A DNA stretch of 64,000 nucleotides from Flavobacterium beibuense (GCF_004151245.1 NZ_JUIW01000003.1:186001-250000), one strand, 5' to 3'; positions 17,370 to 27,971 are shown, numbered from the stretch's first letter. A program made the numbers and translations. The notes: generated by a model not told the origin, from the letters alone.

Positions 17370-17400
17370 CTTGCAGGTTTAATTTTATTGACTAAATTTG
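17370..17400 (+). promoter_or_regulatory. Promoter of the rpsF-rpsR-rplI operon
   Basis: CTTG (17370-17373), 19 bp, TAAATTTG (17393-17400) fits the Bacteroidota sigma-factor consensus. It lies 34 bp upstream of the rpsF start codon. Confidence 0.7.
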
Positions 17401-17434
17401 CACCCAATTTTATAACAAATAAATACATTGTATT

Positions 17435-17776
17435 ATGAATCATTATGAAACTGTTTTCATCTTGAATCCCGTTTTATCTGAAACCCAGGTAAAGGAAACA
17501 GTAAGTAAGTTCGAAGATTATCTTACTTCTAAAGGGGCCGAGATCGTGGCAAAAGAGGACTGGGGCCTTAAAAAACTGGCTTATGAAATCCAGCACAAGA
17601 AAAGTGGTTTTTACCATTTATTACAATTTCAGGCACCTGCTGATATCCTTATCGGTTTTGAAACTGAATTCAGACGTGACGAGAGAATTATGCGTTTCTT
17701 AACGGTAGCTCTTGACAAACACGCTATTTCATGGGCAGAGAGAAGAAGAGAAAAACTAAAAGCTAAAGCAAACTAA
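17435..17776 (+). CDS. rpsF: Ribosomal protein bS6
   Basis: A small-subunit protein that binds 16S rRNA together with bS18. The 113 residues open with [15 protein letters not shown], and contain [19 protein letters not shown] and a basic tail ([10 protein letters not shown]). First gene of a three-gene ribosomal operon, 2 bp before rpsR. In Bacteroidota, bS6, bS18 and bS21 have been reported to sequester the anti-Shine-Dalgarno tail of 16S rRNA. Confidence 0.98.
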   Translation: MNHYETVFILNPVLSETQVKETVSKFEDYLTSKGAEIVAKEDWGLKKLAYEIQHKKSGFYHLLQFQAPADILIGFETEFRRDERIMRFLTVALDKHAISWAERRREKLKAKAN

Positions 17777-17778
17777 TT

Positions 17779-18075
17779 ATGTCAAGTATAGAACAGTCAG
17801 CTAAAGGAAAAAAAGACGGGGATATCAGATATCTAACGCCTTTAAACATAGAGACGAACAAGACTAAAAAGTATTGCCGTTTCAAAAAATCAGGTATCAA
17901 ATATGTAGATTACAAAGATCCTGACTTTTTATTGAAATTTGTTAACGAGCAAGGTAAAATCCTTCCTCGTCGTTTAACAGGTACTTCTTTAAAATACCAA
18001 AGAAAAGTGTCTGTAGCTGTAAAAAGAGCACGTCATTTAGCATTAATGCCATATGTGGCTGATTTATTAAAATAA
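17779..18075 (+). CDS. rpsR: Ribosomal protein bS18
   Basis: A 98-residue small-subunit protein and partner of bS6. Family signatures are [38 protein letters not shown] and the C-terminal [10 protein letters not shown]. Its N-terminal extension before the conserved core (about 28 residues) is in keeping with the phylum. It sits 2 bp after rpsF. The 15-bp gap to rplI contains an unusually strong Shine-Dalgarno sequence. Confidence 0.98.
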   Translation: MSSIEQSAKGKKDGDIRYLTPLNIETNKTKKYCRFKKSGIKYVDYKDPDFLLKFVNEQGKILPRRLTGTSLKYQRKVSVAVKRARHLALMPYVADLLK

Positions 18076-18076
18076 A

Positions 18077-18083
18077 AAGGAGG
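18077..18083 (+). promoter_or_regulatory. Strong Shine-Dalgarno sequence for rplI
   Basis: AAGGAGG with 7 bases to the ATG at 18091. Most starts in this window have no such motif, and Bacteroidota ribosomes are known to make little use of it. Confidence 0.8.
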
Positions 18084-18090
18084 CAATATT

Positions 18091-18531
18091 ATGGAACTTA
18101 TACTTAAACAAGACGTACAAAACCTAGGTTTTAAAGATGATGTTGTAACAGTTAAGCCGGGATACGGTCGTAACTTTTTAATACCTCAGGGATTTGCAGT
18201 TGTTGCAACTCCAACAGCTAAGAAAGTTTTAGCTGAGAACCTAAAACAAAGAGCATTTAAAGAGCAGAAATTAGTTGATGACGCTAAGAAAACAGCTGAA
18301 GCTCTTAAAGCATTAGAGATCAAAATTACTGCTAAAGCAGGTGGTGAGAAACTATTTGGTTCTGTAACCAATGCAGATATCGCTGAAGCTTTAGAGAAAA
18401 ACGGTCAGGCTATCGAGAAAAAATTCATCAACAGTGGTATCGTTAAGCGTACTGGTAAGTACACTGCTAACGTAAGACTTCACAGAGATGTTATCGTTGA
18501 GCTTCCGTATGAAATCGTTGCTGAGCAGTAA
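18091..18531 (+). CDS. rplI: Ribosomal protein bL9
   Basis: A 146-residue large-subunit protein that binds 23S rRNA near the L1 stalk. The N-terminal globular domain has the family motif VQNLGFKDDVVTVKPGYGRNFLIPQG (residues 9-34), followed by the long connecting helix and a C-terminal domain (GEKLFGSVTNADIAEAL). Last gene of the operon, with a hairpin terminator 17 bp after its stop. Its ribosome binding site is an extended Shine-Dalgarno, in contrast to its neighbours. Confidence 0.98.
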   Translation: MELILKQDVQNLGFKDDVVTVKPGYGRNFLIPQGFAVVATPTAKKVLAENLKQRAFKEQKLVDDAKKTAEALKALEIKITAKAGGEKLFGSVTNADIAEALEKNGQAIEKKFINSGIVKRTGKYTANVRLHRDVIVELPYEIVAEQ

Positions 18532-18547
18532 TTATCAAAATTATAGC

Positions 18548-18580
18548 AAAAGCCTTCCGTTTACGGGAGGCTTTTTTTTT
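18548..18580 (+). terminator. Rho-independent terminator after rplI
   Basis: Stem AAAGCCTTCCG / CGGGAGGCTTT (one G-T pair) with a short TTTA-like loop, followed by T9. Confidence 0.85.
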
Positions 18581-18636
18581 ACACTTGTTTCCTTTCTAAA
18601 AATTGACAGGGAAGTGTTAATAACAGAAATAGTAGT

Positions 18637-19104
18637 ATGAAATACATAAGGTTAACAAAAGAACAGTTTGAAGAGCTGCACGAAGAGTTTGCTAACTTTT
18701 TAGCTTCACAGCAAATTGATAAGCCGGAGTGGGATAAGCTTAAGGCTGAAAAACCTGAGGTTGCCGAGCAGGAACTGGATGTTTTTTCAGACCTGATTTG
18801 GGAAGGTGTACTAAACCAAACCGAATACCTGGAGCATTATTCTAAAAACCACATTTTTTTATTTAAGCTGGGTAAGGAAGAGATGGAGAGTATAGTTATT
18901 CATTCTCATGTGCCTCATGCCGACTTTTTAACGGAAGGCGGACTACAGTGGCTTAACGAAAATATTTTTAGCAAGGAAGTGGAAATCAAACGTGGTAAAA
19001 AATCGTTTGGTGAAGACAGGAATGCCGAAGTTTTTGATATTTTAAAACAAGGCGCAATTTTAAGTGACGGAGAGCTTTACAAGCAATTTGAAGATATGTT
19101 TTAA
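18637..19104 (+). CDS. DUF6495-like conserved protein
   Basis: A 155-residue soluble acidic protein without signal or membrane segment. It starts MKYIRLTKEQFEELHEEFAN and has TEYLEHYSKNHIFLF and IVIHSHVPHADFLTEGGLQW. I match it from memory to a small family conserved in Flavobacteriia (DUF6495); no biochemical function is known to me. The histidines in IHSHVPHAD could bind metal, which is inference only. It is monocistronic between two hairpin terminators. Confidence 0.75.
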   Translation: MKYIRLTKEQFEELHEEFANFLASQQIDKPEWDKLKAEKPEVAEQELDVFSDLIWEGVLNQTEYLEHYSKNHIFLFKLGKEEMESIVIHSHVPHADFLTEGGLQWLNENIFSKEVEIKRGKKSFGEDRNAEVFDILKQGAILSDGELYKQFEDMF

Positions 19105-19105
19105 T

Positions 19106-19130
19106 AAATCGCCTTAGGGCGATTTTTTTA
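19106..19130 (+). terminator. Rho-independent terminator
   Basis: Stem AAATCGCC / GGCGATTT, loop TTAG, followed by a T-run, just after the DUF6495-like stop. Confidence 0.8.
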
Positions 19131-19222
19131 TAATAAATGGTTTTTAATTTTTTTGAATTAAAAATCGTTTCCCGTTATTTAAAAGTTGGCTAAATTAGTA
19201 CCGTAAACTAACTTTTTATTAA

Positions 19223-21220
<1,998 letters not shown>

Positions 21221-21254
21221 TTATAGATACTAAGGTGCTTAGTTACTAGGCGCC

Positions 21255-21725
21255 TTAGCTTTTCAGTAAATTCATTTGAGTAAGTATCTCAAAACCTTTT
21301 GGGTCAATTTTGTCCAATATAAATTTTTGATTTTGAACATTGTCCTTTAGGCGAAAGTTTATTTCCAGTATATTGCCTTTTTGAGTGATGCTGTTTATTT
21401 TAGATAACGGAATTTTGTAATTAAAATCTGTTTTTAGGTTGAGATACTTAAATACGAAGTAATAAATAGCTGAATAGCTAAGAAATATGATTGCTACATT
21501 GATAAATGACATGTTGTAAAATATTATAGATAATAATATTACTATTGATGAAAGAAGGAATATTGATTTGTAAATTATTGTAGTAATAGGTTTTTGGGGA
21601 GGGGAAGCCTTTTCTTTTTCTTTTAATTTTTCGATGTAAGACCAGTTTCCTATTTCGTTTAAATACAGGTTTTCATCATCAATATTTATATAACCAAAAC
21701 GATATTTAAAATACTGTTTTTCCAT
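21255..21725 (-). CDS. Hypothetical membrane protein, possible PH-like fold
   Basis: A 156-residue protein with a hydrophilic N-terminus (about 1-48), two adjacent hydrophobic helices (about 49-70 and 73-92) and a C-terminal domain of alternating strands (YKIPLSKINSITQKGNILEI; FILDKIDPKGFEILTQM). The layout resembles small bacterial membrane proteins with a pleckstrin-like domain, but I cannot place it in a family. Codons are more AT-rich than in the neighbours. It is convergent with ligA; an imperfect inverted repeat (21230-21258) spans the gap and its own stop. Confidence 0.65.
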   Translation of the reverse strand: MEKQYFKYRFGYINIDDENLYLNEIGNWSYIEKLKEKEKASPPQKPITTIIYKSIFLLSSIVILLSIIFYNMSFINVAIIFLSYSAIYYFVFKYLNLKTDFNYKIPLSKINSITQKGNILEINFRLKDNVQNQKFILDKIDPKGFEILTQMNLLKS

Positions 21726-21772
21726 GTAATTATTGTGGTTGGTTATCGCAATATATAAATAATTATAATTAT

Positions 21773-22678
21773 CTATACCGTAATGCTTCTCCCGTTAAAG
21801 GTTTTGGAGCCATTCTCAAAGTAAAAATCAACCTGCCCTAGGTTAAGTCCGTAACACCCAACCTGATTGATAAGTACTTCTTCGCCGTCAAGGTTTTTCT
21901 CTATGTAAGTTTTTTTAAGGAAGGTATGGGTATGACCACCTATAATCAGGTCAATGTTTCTTGTTTTTTGAGCCAGTGTAATATCACACACTTTATCAGG
22001 ATCATTTTTATACAGAAATCCAATGTGTGACAGGCAGATAACTAGATCACACTTTTCATCCTGTTTAAGGGTTTTGGTTATGTCTTTTGTAACTTCAATA
22101 GGGTCGTTGTATACTGTTTCTTTGTAAAGACGTTTGTCTACGAGTCCGGCAAGTTCAATTCCTAAACCGAAAACACCAATCCTTATTCCGTTTTTTACAA
22201 AAACCTTATAGGGCTTAACAATACCGTCCAGCATGGTGTTTTTAAAATCGTAGTTGGCAGATACAAAATCAAACTTTGCATGAGGCAGTTGTGCATAAAA
22301 GCCGTCTATACCATTATCAAAGTCATGATTACCCAAGGTGGCAAGGTCGTACTTTAGCATACTCATCAGCTTAAATTCCAGCTCTCCGCCATAGTAGTTG
22401 AAGTAAGGGGTTCCCTGAAAAATATCACCGGCATCAAGCAGCAGTACATTTTCGTTTTCCTGCCTGATGCTTTCTATAAGTGTCGCCCTTCTTGCTACAC
22501 CGCCCATGTTAGCATTTCGAGGATCATCGGCAGGAAAAGGGTCTATATGGCTGTGTACATCATTAGTATGTAGTATGGTAATCTTCTTTACAGGGTCGTT
22601 AAAACTGCTTAACGATAAACCGCCTAACACTAATGCCGAACCGGCTGCTGTTTTCTGTATAAAGTCTCTTCTTTTCAT
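21773..22678 (-). CDS. 5'-nucleotidase-family metallophosphatase, catalytic domain only
   Basis: A 301-residue calcineurin-like phosphoesterase matching the N-terminal half of 5'-nucleotidases (UshA type). It has a Tat-like signal (MKRRDFIQKTAAG, then a hydrophobic stretch), the metal ligands in ILHTNDVHSH and LLDAGDIFQGTPYFNYYGG, the LATLGNHDFDNG motif, LVICLSHIG and IIGGHTHTF. It ends without the C-terminal substrate-binding domain, which is encoded by the gene directly upstream, 2 bp away. The two products probably form one hydrolase in the envelope; that is inference. Confidence 0.93.
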   Translation of the reverse strand: MKRRDFIQKTAAGSALVLGGLSLSSFNDPVKKITILHTNDVHSHIDPFPADDPRNANMGGVARRATLIESIRQENENVLLLDAGDIFQGTPYFNYYGGELEFKLMSMLKYDLATLGNHDFDNGIDGFYAQLPHAKFDFVSANYDFKNTMLDGIVKPYKVFVKNGIRIGVFGLGIELAGLVDKRLYKETVYNDPIEVTKDITKTLKQDEKCDLVICLSHIGFLYKNDPDKVCDITLAQKTRNIDLIIGGHTHTFLKKTYIEKNLDGEEVLINQVGCYGLNLGQVDFYFENGSKTFNGRSITV

Positions 22679-22680
22679 GG

Positions 22681-23460
22681 CTATTCGTTAACTATACGTT
22701 GTGAAGTAATAACCGGAAGCGTATCCACTTCTTTAAAATAATCAATAAGCAGGTTTCTAAGTTTGTAGTCCATATCATACTGTGCAATGGCTTTTTTAAA
22801 GAAATCCATATTGTCCCCGCCGTTAAACAGATAGTCTGATGTGGCTACATAATAAACCTGACTATCGTTTATGGGTTTGCCCTGTACCGTTATGCTCTTA
22901 ATGGTGTTGTTGGAATCGATAACAATCTGCATGCCGCTAAGCGGGTGCGGTTTTTTGCCGTCTATCATATACTGGGCAATCTCCTTAACCTGTTCGCCTT
23001 TAAGGGCTGCAACTATAAGGCTGTTTTCAAAAGGCATAATCTCATAGGCGTTTCGTGTAGTGACATTGCCTTTAGGTATTATAGAGCGGATGCCACCGTG
23101 ATTCAGCAGACAAATGTCTAAATGTTTGTTTTCGCGGATCAGTAAAAGTTTGTCAGCTGTCTCAAAAGTAACATCGGCCATAAGGTTGCCGATAGAGGTT
23201 TGCCATTTACCCTGGCTCTTGTCTAAAGTCTCTGGACAGTAGGCCAGTACACTGTCTAAATCTTTATTGATATGATTGCGGTAAGGAGTAATAAAATTCT
23301 CAATTTCGGTATTATCTTTGTACTCTGTTGTAATGCTTATATTTTTTCCTTCAATCCTGTTGTTGTACAGTTTGTTTGTGCTACAGGAGAGGATTAATAA
23401 GAAAGTTAAAAATAAAACAAACCTGTTTAGCGTTGTGTTATACTTTTTAGGTAATGGCAT
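22681..23460 (-). CDS. 5'-nucleotidase C-terminal (substrate-binding) domain lipoprotein
   Basis: A 259-residue protein with a lipoprotein signal (LFLTFLLILSC). The mature part matches the 5'-nucleotidase C-terminal domain: SIGNLMADV, LLNHGGIRSIIPKGNVT, PFENSLIVAALKG, the YYVATSDYLFNGGDN motif and terminal LRNLLIDYFK. No metallophosphatase motifs are present. It precedes and nearly abuts the gene for the catalytic half, so the usual N-to-C domain order is reversed at gene level. It may anchor the Tat-exported partner to a membrane. Confidence 0.92.
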   Translation of the reverse strand: MPLPKKYNTTLNRFVLFLTFLLILSCSTNKLYNNRIEGKNISITTEYKDNTEIENFITPYRNHINKDLDSVLAYCPETLDKSQGKWQTSIGNLMADVTFETADKLLLIRENKHLDICLLNHGGIRSIIPKGNVTTRNAYEIMPFENSLIVAALKGEQVKEIAQYMIDGKKPHPLSGMQIVIDSNNTIKSITVQGKPINDSQVYYVATSDYLFNGGDNMDFFKKAIAQYDMDYKLRNLLIDYFKEVDTLPVITSQRIVNE

Positions 23461-23511
23461 TGTACTGTAGGTTATTTAAATTAATTTTGCAATCAAACAA
23501 GTAAAGGTACT

Positions 23512-24036
23512 ATGTTTTTAAAGTTTATTAAGGGCGTTGGGCTGAAAAAAAACATTAAGAAATGTTTAGCTCAGTATGAACCCGCAGGTATGCCAGCTAA
23601 GGTGGTAACCGTAGGGTTGTTGATGGACGAGGCATGGTTTACCGACAGGGAACGTGTTGTAAACGAGATTACCGGATATGGTATAAAAGAAGAAAACATA
23701 AGTTTGCTTGTTTGTAAGAAAAAAGTTTCGGCAAAAGAGGCTGCGCAGCTTGATTATCCGGTGTATACGAGAAAGGATATCTCGACAGGAAGCAAGTTGA
23801 AAAAAGAGGAAATAAAAACCTTTGTGCAAACCCCTTTTGATATGCTGATAAGCTATTATGATACCGAGAAGCCTTTGCTTATGCTGGCTACACTGGAGTC
23901 GCAGGCTAAGTTTAAGGTAGGTTTTGCCAACGTAGACAAAAGGCTTAACGATTTTACCATAGCCGAAGGCGCTGAAAGGTATAAAGAGTATATAGCAGAA
24001 CTTTTCAGATATTTAAAAATCCTAAATATAATATAA
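23512..24036 (+). CDS. DUF6913-like conserved protein
   Basis: A 174-residue soluble protein without a signal. It has a basic N-terminus ([18 protein letters not shown]), then alternating strands and helices ([34 protein letters not shown]) suggesting a compact alpha/beta fold. It resembles a small flavobacterial family (DUF6913) that I recall upstream of dapA; function unknown. It starts the run leading to dapA (8-bp gap). A -7-like TAATTTTG lies at 23482-23489. Confidence 0.75.
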   Translation: MFLKFIKGVGLKKNIKKCLAQYEPAGMPAKVVTVGLLMDEAWFTDRERVVNEITGYGIKEENISLLVCKKKVSAKEAAQLDYPVYTRKDISTGSKLKKEEIKTFVQTPFDMLISYYDTEKPLLMLATLESQAKFKVGFANVDKRLNDFTIAEGAERYKEYIAELFRYLKILNII

Positions 24037-24044
24037 ACAGAACT

Positions 24045-24923
24045 ATGCAGTCATTAATAGGTACGGGTGTTGCACTGGTAACCCCTTTTAAAAAAGATTT
24101 TTCAGTTGATACCGATGCGCTAAAGAGAATTGTGAATTACCAGGTTGAAAACGGTATAAACTACATTGTTGTTCTTGGTACTACAGCAGAAGCAGCTACT
24201 TTAAACAAGGAAGAAAAAGAACTTGTAATAAAGACTGTTATTGAAGCAAATGCCGGAAGACTTCCGCTTGTTCTTGGTGTGGGAGGTAACAATACACATG
24301 AGGTGGTAAGCGAGCTTAAAACACGTGACCTTTCTGCTTTTACAGCTATACTTTCGGTTTCTCCATATTATAACAAACCTACACAGGAAGGTATTTACCA
24401 GCACTTTAAGGCTGTGGCCGGGGCTTCGCCAATTCCTGTAATACTATACAACGTGCCGGGAAGAACAGCAAGCAATATGCTTCCGTCTACGGTAATACGT
24501 CTTGCGAACGATTTTAAAAATGTAGTTGCTATTAAAGAAGCGGCCGGAGATATTGTTCAGGCAATGAAACTTATTGACGGTACTCCTGAAGGTTTCCTTG
24601 TAATATCAGGTGATGATATGATTACCCTTCCGATGGTTCTTGCCGGTGGTGCAGGTGTAATCTCTGTAATAGGCGAGGGCTTCCCTAAAGAGTTTTCTCA
24701 AATGGTGCAGTTAGGTCTTGAGAGAAAAGTAGATGAGGCTTATAAGTTACATTACCTTTTAGCAGATTCTATTGATATGATTTTTGAACAGGGTAACCCT
24801 GCAGGTATCAAACACGTGTTTAAGGCTTTAGGGCTTAGCGAAGATACAGTAAGGCTTCCGCTTGTTAATGTTAACGAAGATTTAGCAGGAAGACTTAACG
24901 CTTTTGTTGATAAAATTCGTTAA
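24045..24923 (+). CDS. dapA: 4-hydroxy-tetrahydrodipicolinate synthase
   Basis: Condenses pyruvate with aspartate semialdehyde, the first committed step to diaminopimelate and lysine. The 292-residue TIM barrel has the pyruvate-binding [12 protein letters not shown] motif, Y109 in [12 protein letters not shown]135 in LYNVPGRT, and the Schiff-base lysine K164 in [10 protein letters not shown]-to-A in GTTAEA relative to the enterobacterial GTTGES is common in the family. It follows the DUF6913-like gene closely and precedes the ferritin gene by 33 bp. Confidence 0.97.
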   Translation: MQSLIGTGVALVTPFKKDFSVDTDALKRIVNYQVENGINYIVVLGTTAEAATLNKEEKELVIKTVIEANAGRLPLVLGVGGNNTHEVVSELKTRDLSAFTAILSVSPYYNKPTQEGIYQHFKAVAGASPIPVILYNVPGRTASNMLPSTVIRLANDFKNVVAIKEAAGDIVQAMKLIDGTPEGFLVISGDDMITLPMVLAGGAGVISVIGEGFPKEFSQMVQLGLERKVDEAYKLHYLLADSIDMIFEQGNPAGIKHVFKALGLSEDTVRLPLVNVNEDLAGRLNAFVDKIR

Positions 24924-24956
24924 TTTAGTGGTGATAAACCATTAAAACGAAAAGCC

Positions 24957-25469
24957 ATGTTATCTGATAAAATGCAGTCTGCGCTTAACGAGCAGATAAA
25001 AGTTGAGGCTGAATCATCACAAATTTACCTGGCTATGGCTTCGTGGGCAGAAGTAAAGGGGTTTGAGGGTATAGCTACGTTTATGTTTAAGCAGTCTGAT
25101 GAAGAAAGGGCGCACATGCTTAAGCTTGTAAAATATGTAAACCAAAGGGGAGGCCAGGCAGCTATCTCTGCTCTTGAAGAACCTAAACTGGATTACACTT
25201 CTTTTAAAAAGCTTTTTACCCAGCTTTACAAGCATGAGGTTAGGGTGTCAGAATGCATTAATGATCTTGTTGATATTGCTTTATCCGAAAAAGATTATGC
25301 TACACATAACTTTTTACAATGGTACGTTTCTGAACAGATAGAGGAGGAAGCTACCGCAAAAGTGATACTTGATAAGATAGACTTAATAGGTGATGATAAA
25401 GGCGGATTGTACCTGTTTGATAATGATATGAAGGTTTTTTCTTCTACAGGTCATAATATCGTACAATAA
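24957..25469 (+). CDS. Non-haem ferritin
   Basis: A 170-residue four-helix-bundle iron-storage protein (FtnA type). Ferroxidase-centre residues are visible: E17, E50 and H53 in DEERAH, E94 and Q127, with Y24. It oxidises Fe(II) and stores it as a mineral inside a 24-subunit shell. No haem-ligand Met typical of bacterioferritin is seen. A hairpin terminator follows. Confidence 0.95.
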   Translation: MLSDKMQSALNEQIKVEAESSQIYLAMASWAEVKGFEGIATFMFKQSDEERAHMLKLVKYVNQRGGQAAISALEEPKLDYTSFKKLFTQLYKHEVRVSECINDLVDIALSEKDYATHNFLQWYVSEQIEEEATAKVILDKIDLIGDDKGGLYLFDNDMKVFSSTGHNIVQ

Positions 25470-25492
25470 AAAAATATAAAAACAGTTTAAAG

Positions 25493-25517
25493 AGATGCCT
25501 GCGGGCATCTTTTTTTA
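25493..25517 (+). terminator. Rho-independent terminator after the ferritin gene
   Basis: Stem AGATGCC / GGCATCT with loop TGCG, then T-rich tract. Confidence 0.85.
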
Positions 25518-25542
25518 TTGTTTTACAACCGTAAAAAAAGAT

Positions 25543-25572
25543 TTTGTATTCTCTAATTATTAACTAAATTTG
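25543..25572 (+). promoter_or_regulatory. Bacteroidota-type promoter for bamD
   Basis: TTTG (25543-25546), 18 bp, TAAATTTG (25565-25572), 48 bp upstream of the bamD start. Confidence 0.7.
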
Positions 25573-25619
25573 CAGTTGCTTTTAAAACTGCGGCCAAATT
25601 ATGGCGTAAACAACAAAAC

Positions 25620-26426
25620 ATGAGCAGATACTTTTATTTATTATTACTAGCGGTACTTTTTTCTTCGTGTAACGAATACCAAAAAGCCTTAAAATCAGAT
25701 GATATTAAGCTTCAGTATGATGTTGCCGTAAAAATGTATGAAAAAGAAAAATATGCTAAAGTGATAACCCTTGCCGAGAAACTTAAACCGGTTATGAAAG
25801 GGAAACCTTCAGGGCAAAAACTGTTCTTTATTTACGCTATGTCTATGTACAAGCAAAAGCAGTACTATAATGCAGGTTATGAGTTTAGCAGCTTTGTTAG
25901 CAGCTATCCTAAAAGCGATATGGTTGAAGAAGCCGCTTTTTTAAGTGCTAAATGTTACTATATGCTGTCTCCGGTTTACTCTAAAGACCAAAATGAAACA
26001 TATAGGGCGGTAGATGCTCTACAGGCTTTTATAGACAGATACCCTGAGTCTCAGTACATGGATGAGGCTAACCAGTTAGCAAAGGAGATGAGAGAGAAGC
26101 TTGAGAAAAAAGCATTTGAAATAGCTAAGCAGTATCATACAACGGCTGATTTCTTTGGTGATTATACGGCAGCCATCAAAACGTTTGATAACTTTTTGAT
26201 AGACTTTCCGGGTACAAAACTTAAGGAAGATGCTTTGTTCTATAAGTTTGACTCCTCTTACAGGTTTGCAATAAACAGTATTGCAAGTAAAATGGAAGAG
26301 CGTTTGCTTGATGCAAAAGCAAATTATAAGGCGCTTCTTAAATACAGGCCTGATACTAAATACAAGCAGGAGGCAGACGAGATGTATGCTAAAATTGAAA
26401 CGGAATTACAAAAATTTTCTAAATAA
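25620..26426 (+). CDS. bamD: Outer membrane assembly lipoprotein BamD
   Basis: An essential component of the BAM complex that folds outer-membrane beta-barrels. 268 residues with a lipoprotein signal (LLLLAVLFSSC, C17) followed by TPR-like helical repeats: EKYAKVITLAEKLKP, YYNAGYEFSSFVSSYPKSD, AVDALQAFIDRYPESQYMDE and IKTFDNFLIDFPGTKLKEDA. These are characteristic BamD/YfiO repeats. It is followed 9 bp later by the RNA polymerase omega-like gene and then coaBC, a gene order I recall from other Flavobacteriia. Confidence 0.95.
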   Translation: MSRYFYLLLLAVLFSSCNEYQKALKSDDIKLQYDVAVKMYEKEKYAKVITLAEKLKPVMKGKPSGQKLFFIYAMSMYKQKQYYNAGYEFSSFVSSYPKSDMVEEAAFLSAKCYYMLSPVYSKDQNETYRAVDALQAFIDRYPESQYMDEANQLAKEMREKLEKKAFEIAKQYHTTADFFGDYTAAIKTFDNFLIDFPGTKLKEDALFYKFDSSYRFAINSIASKMEERLLDAKANYKALLKYRPDTKYKQEADEMYAKIETELQKFSK

Positions 26427-26435
26427 GAACGAGTG

Positions 26436-26753
26436 ATGGATTTAAAGAAGACAACTGCTCCGGTAAACACAGTTACCTACAACAAAAGCAAAATTGAAGA
26501 GCCTACAGGTAACATCTATGAAGCTATTACTATTATAGCTAAGAGAGCAAGCCAGATCAATACCGAAATTAAAAAGGAACTGATCGAGAAGCTTGAGGAG
26601 TTTGCTACTTACAACGACAGTCTTGAAGAGATCTTTGAAAACAAAGAGCAGATTGAAGTGTCTAAATTTTACGAAAAGCTTCCTAAGCCTCACGCACTAG
26701 CTGTACAGGAGTGGCTGGAAGAAAAAGTTGCTTACAGGGAACCAAACAAATAA
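26436..26753 (+). CDS. RNA polymerase omega-like subunit
   Basis: A 105-residue protein from the ATG at 26436 (a GTG three bases earlier is in frame but less likely). The central segment NIYEAITIIAKRASQINTEI matches the omega N-terminal motif that binds beta-prime. The C-terminal half (about 50-105) is the divergent Bacteroidota extension with SKFYEKLPKPHALAVQEWLE. It probably assists polymerase assembly. It lies between bamD and coaBC. Confidence 0.88.
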   Translation: MDLKKTTAPVNTVTYNKSKIEEPTGNIYEAITIIAKRASQINTEIKKELIEKLEEFATYNDSLEEIFENKEQIEVSKFYEKLPKPHALAVQEWLEEKVAYREPNK

Positions 26754-26759
26754 TTTACC

Positions 26760-27971
26760 ATGTCTGTTTTACGCGGTAAGAAAATATTACTGGGAATCTC
26801 AGGAGGGATTGCCGCCTATAAAACAGCTTCACTGGTAAGGTTACTTATAAAAGCAGGCGCCGATGTACGCGTGGTCATGACGCCTGCTTCTAAAGATTTT
26901 GTTACTCCGTTAACGCTTTCCACATTATCTAAAAACCCGGTTCATTCTTCCTTTTTTGATGAGGAGGATGAAAACGCGGTGTGGAACAACCACGTCGAAC
27001 TGGGCCTTTGGGCCGACCTCTTTTTAATTGCTCCGGCTACTGCAAATACCATGTCTAAAATGGTTTCGGGCAATTGCGACAATCTTTTACTTGCTACTTA
27101 TTTATCGGCTAAATGCCCGGTGTATTTTGCTCCGGCAATGGATCTTGATATGTACAAACATCCTTCTACAATTGCCAGTTTCAAGGCTTTGCAGGAGTAT
27201 GGTAATATCATGATACCAGCCGAATCCGGTGAGCTTGCCAGCGGACTTTCGGGAGAAGGTCGTATGGCAGAACCTGAAAATATCGTTGCGTTTATTGAAA
27301 AGGATATTGAAAGGAAACTTCCGCTGCGAGGAAAAAAAATACTTATTACAGCAGGTCCTACATACGAAGCTATAGATCCTGTGCGTTTTATAGGTAATCA
27401 TTCTTCCGGTAAAATGGGGTTTGATATAGCTCATGCAGCAGCAAAAGAAGGTGCAGAGGTTATTTTGGTTAGCGGGCCTACCCATTTAAAAGTGCAGGGT
27501 GACGGCATTACACTTGTACCTGTTGTTTCGGGCAGGGATATGTATGAAGCCTGTCATAAGTATTTTGATGATGTGGATGTGGCTATCGCTGCAGCTGCGG
27601 TTGCAGATTACAGGCCTAAGAACGTTGCCGACCAGAAAATAAAGAAAAACGAAGATAATCTTACGCTTGAGCTGGAAAAAACGACCGATATTTTAAAGTC
27701 GTTAGGCGAAAAGAAAAAGCACCAGTACTTAATAGGCTTTGCGCTTGAAACCGAGAATGAAATTGAACATGCAAAGCAAAAGATTAAGAAAAAAAACTTA
27801 GATTTGATTGTTTTAAACTCACTCAATGATAAAGGAGCAGGTTTTGGAAAACCTACCAATAAGGTTACCTTTATAGATGCAGCGTTTAATACAGAGCCTC
27901 ATGAGCTTAAATCTAAAGAACAGGTGGCGCAGGATATTATTAATAAAATTAAAACACGGTACAATGTATAG
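26760..27971 (+). CDS. coaBC: Phosphopantothenoylcysteine synthetase/decarboxylase
   Basis: Bifunctional enzyme of coenzyme A synthesis. Residues 1-180 form the FMN-dependent decarboxylase (CoaC; ISGGIAAYK, catalytic H78 in NNHVELG, LIAPATANT). Residues 190-403 form the CTP-dependent ligase (CoaB; ITAGPTYEAIDPVRFIGNHS, AAVADYRP, and KIKK). Two decarboxylase residues differ from the E. coli enzyme: PAMD (D128) where E. coli has PAMN, and ASG (S161) where E. coli has the ACG cysteine. The domain layout is otherwise complete. Its 3' end overlaps the next gene by 8 bp. Confidence 0.95.
   Translation: MSVLRGKKILLGISGGIAAYKTASLVRLLIKAGADVRVVMTPASKDFVTPLTLSTLSKNPVHSSFFDEEDENAVWNNHVELGLWADLFLIAPATANTMSKMVSGNCDNLLLATYLSAKCPVYFAPAMDLDMYKHPSTIASFKALQEYGNIMIPAESGELASGLSGEGRMAEPENIVAFIEKDIERKLPLRGKKILITAGPTYEAIDPVRFIGNHSSGKMGFDIAHAAAKEGAEVILVSGPTHLKVQGDGITLVPVVSGRDMYEACHKYFDDVDVAIAAAAVADYRPKNVADQKIKKNEDNLTLELEKTTDILKSLGEKKKHQYLIGFALETENEIEHAKQKIKKKNLDLIVLNSLNDKGAGFGKPTNKVTFIDAAFNTEPHELKSKEQVAQDIINKIKTRYNV

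Noticed and set aside
21230..21258. Imperfect inverted repeat CTAAGGTGC / GCGCCTTAG as a terminator
   Set aside because: It includes the stop codon of the minus-strand gene and has no T-run on the plus strand, so I did not call it.
27877..27963. Upstream start for the DUF4835 gene
   Set aside because: It would overlap coaBC by about 95 bp and hide the signal peptide that begins at 27964.
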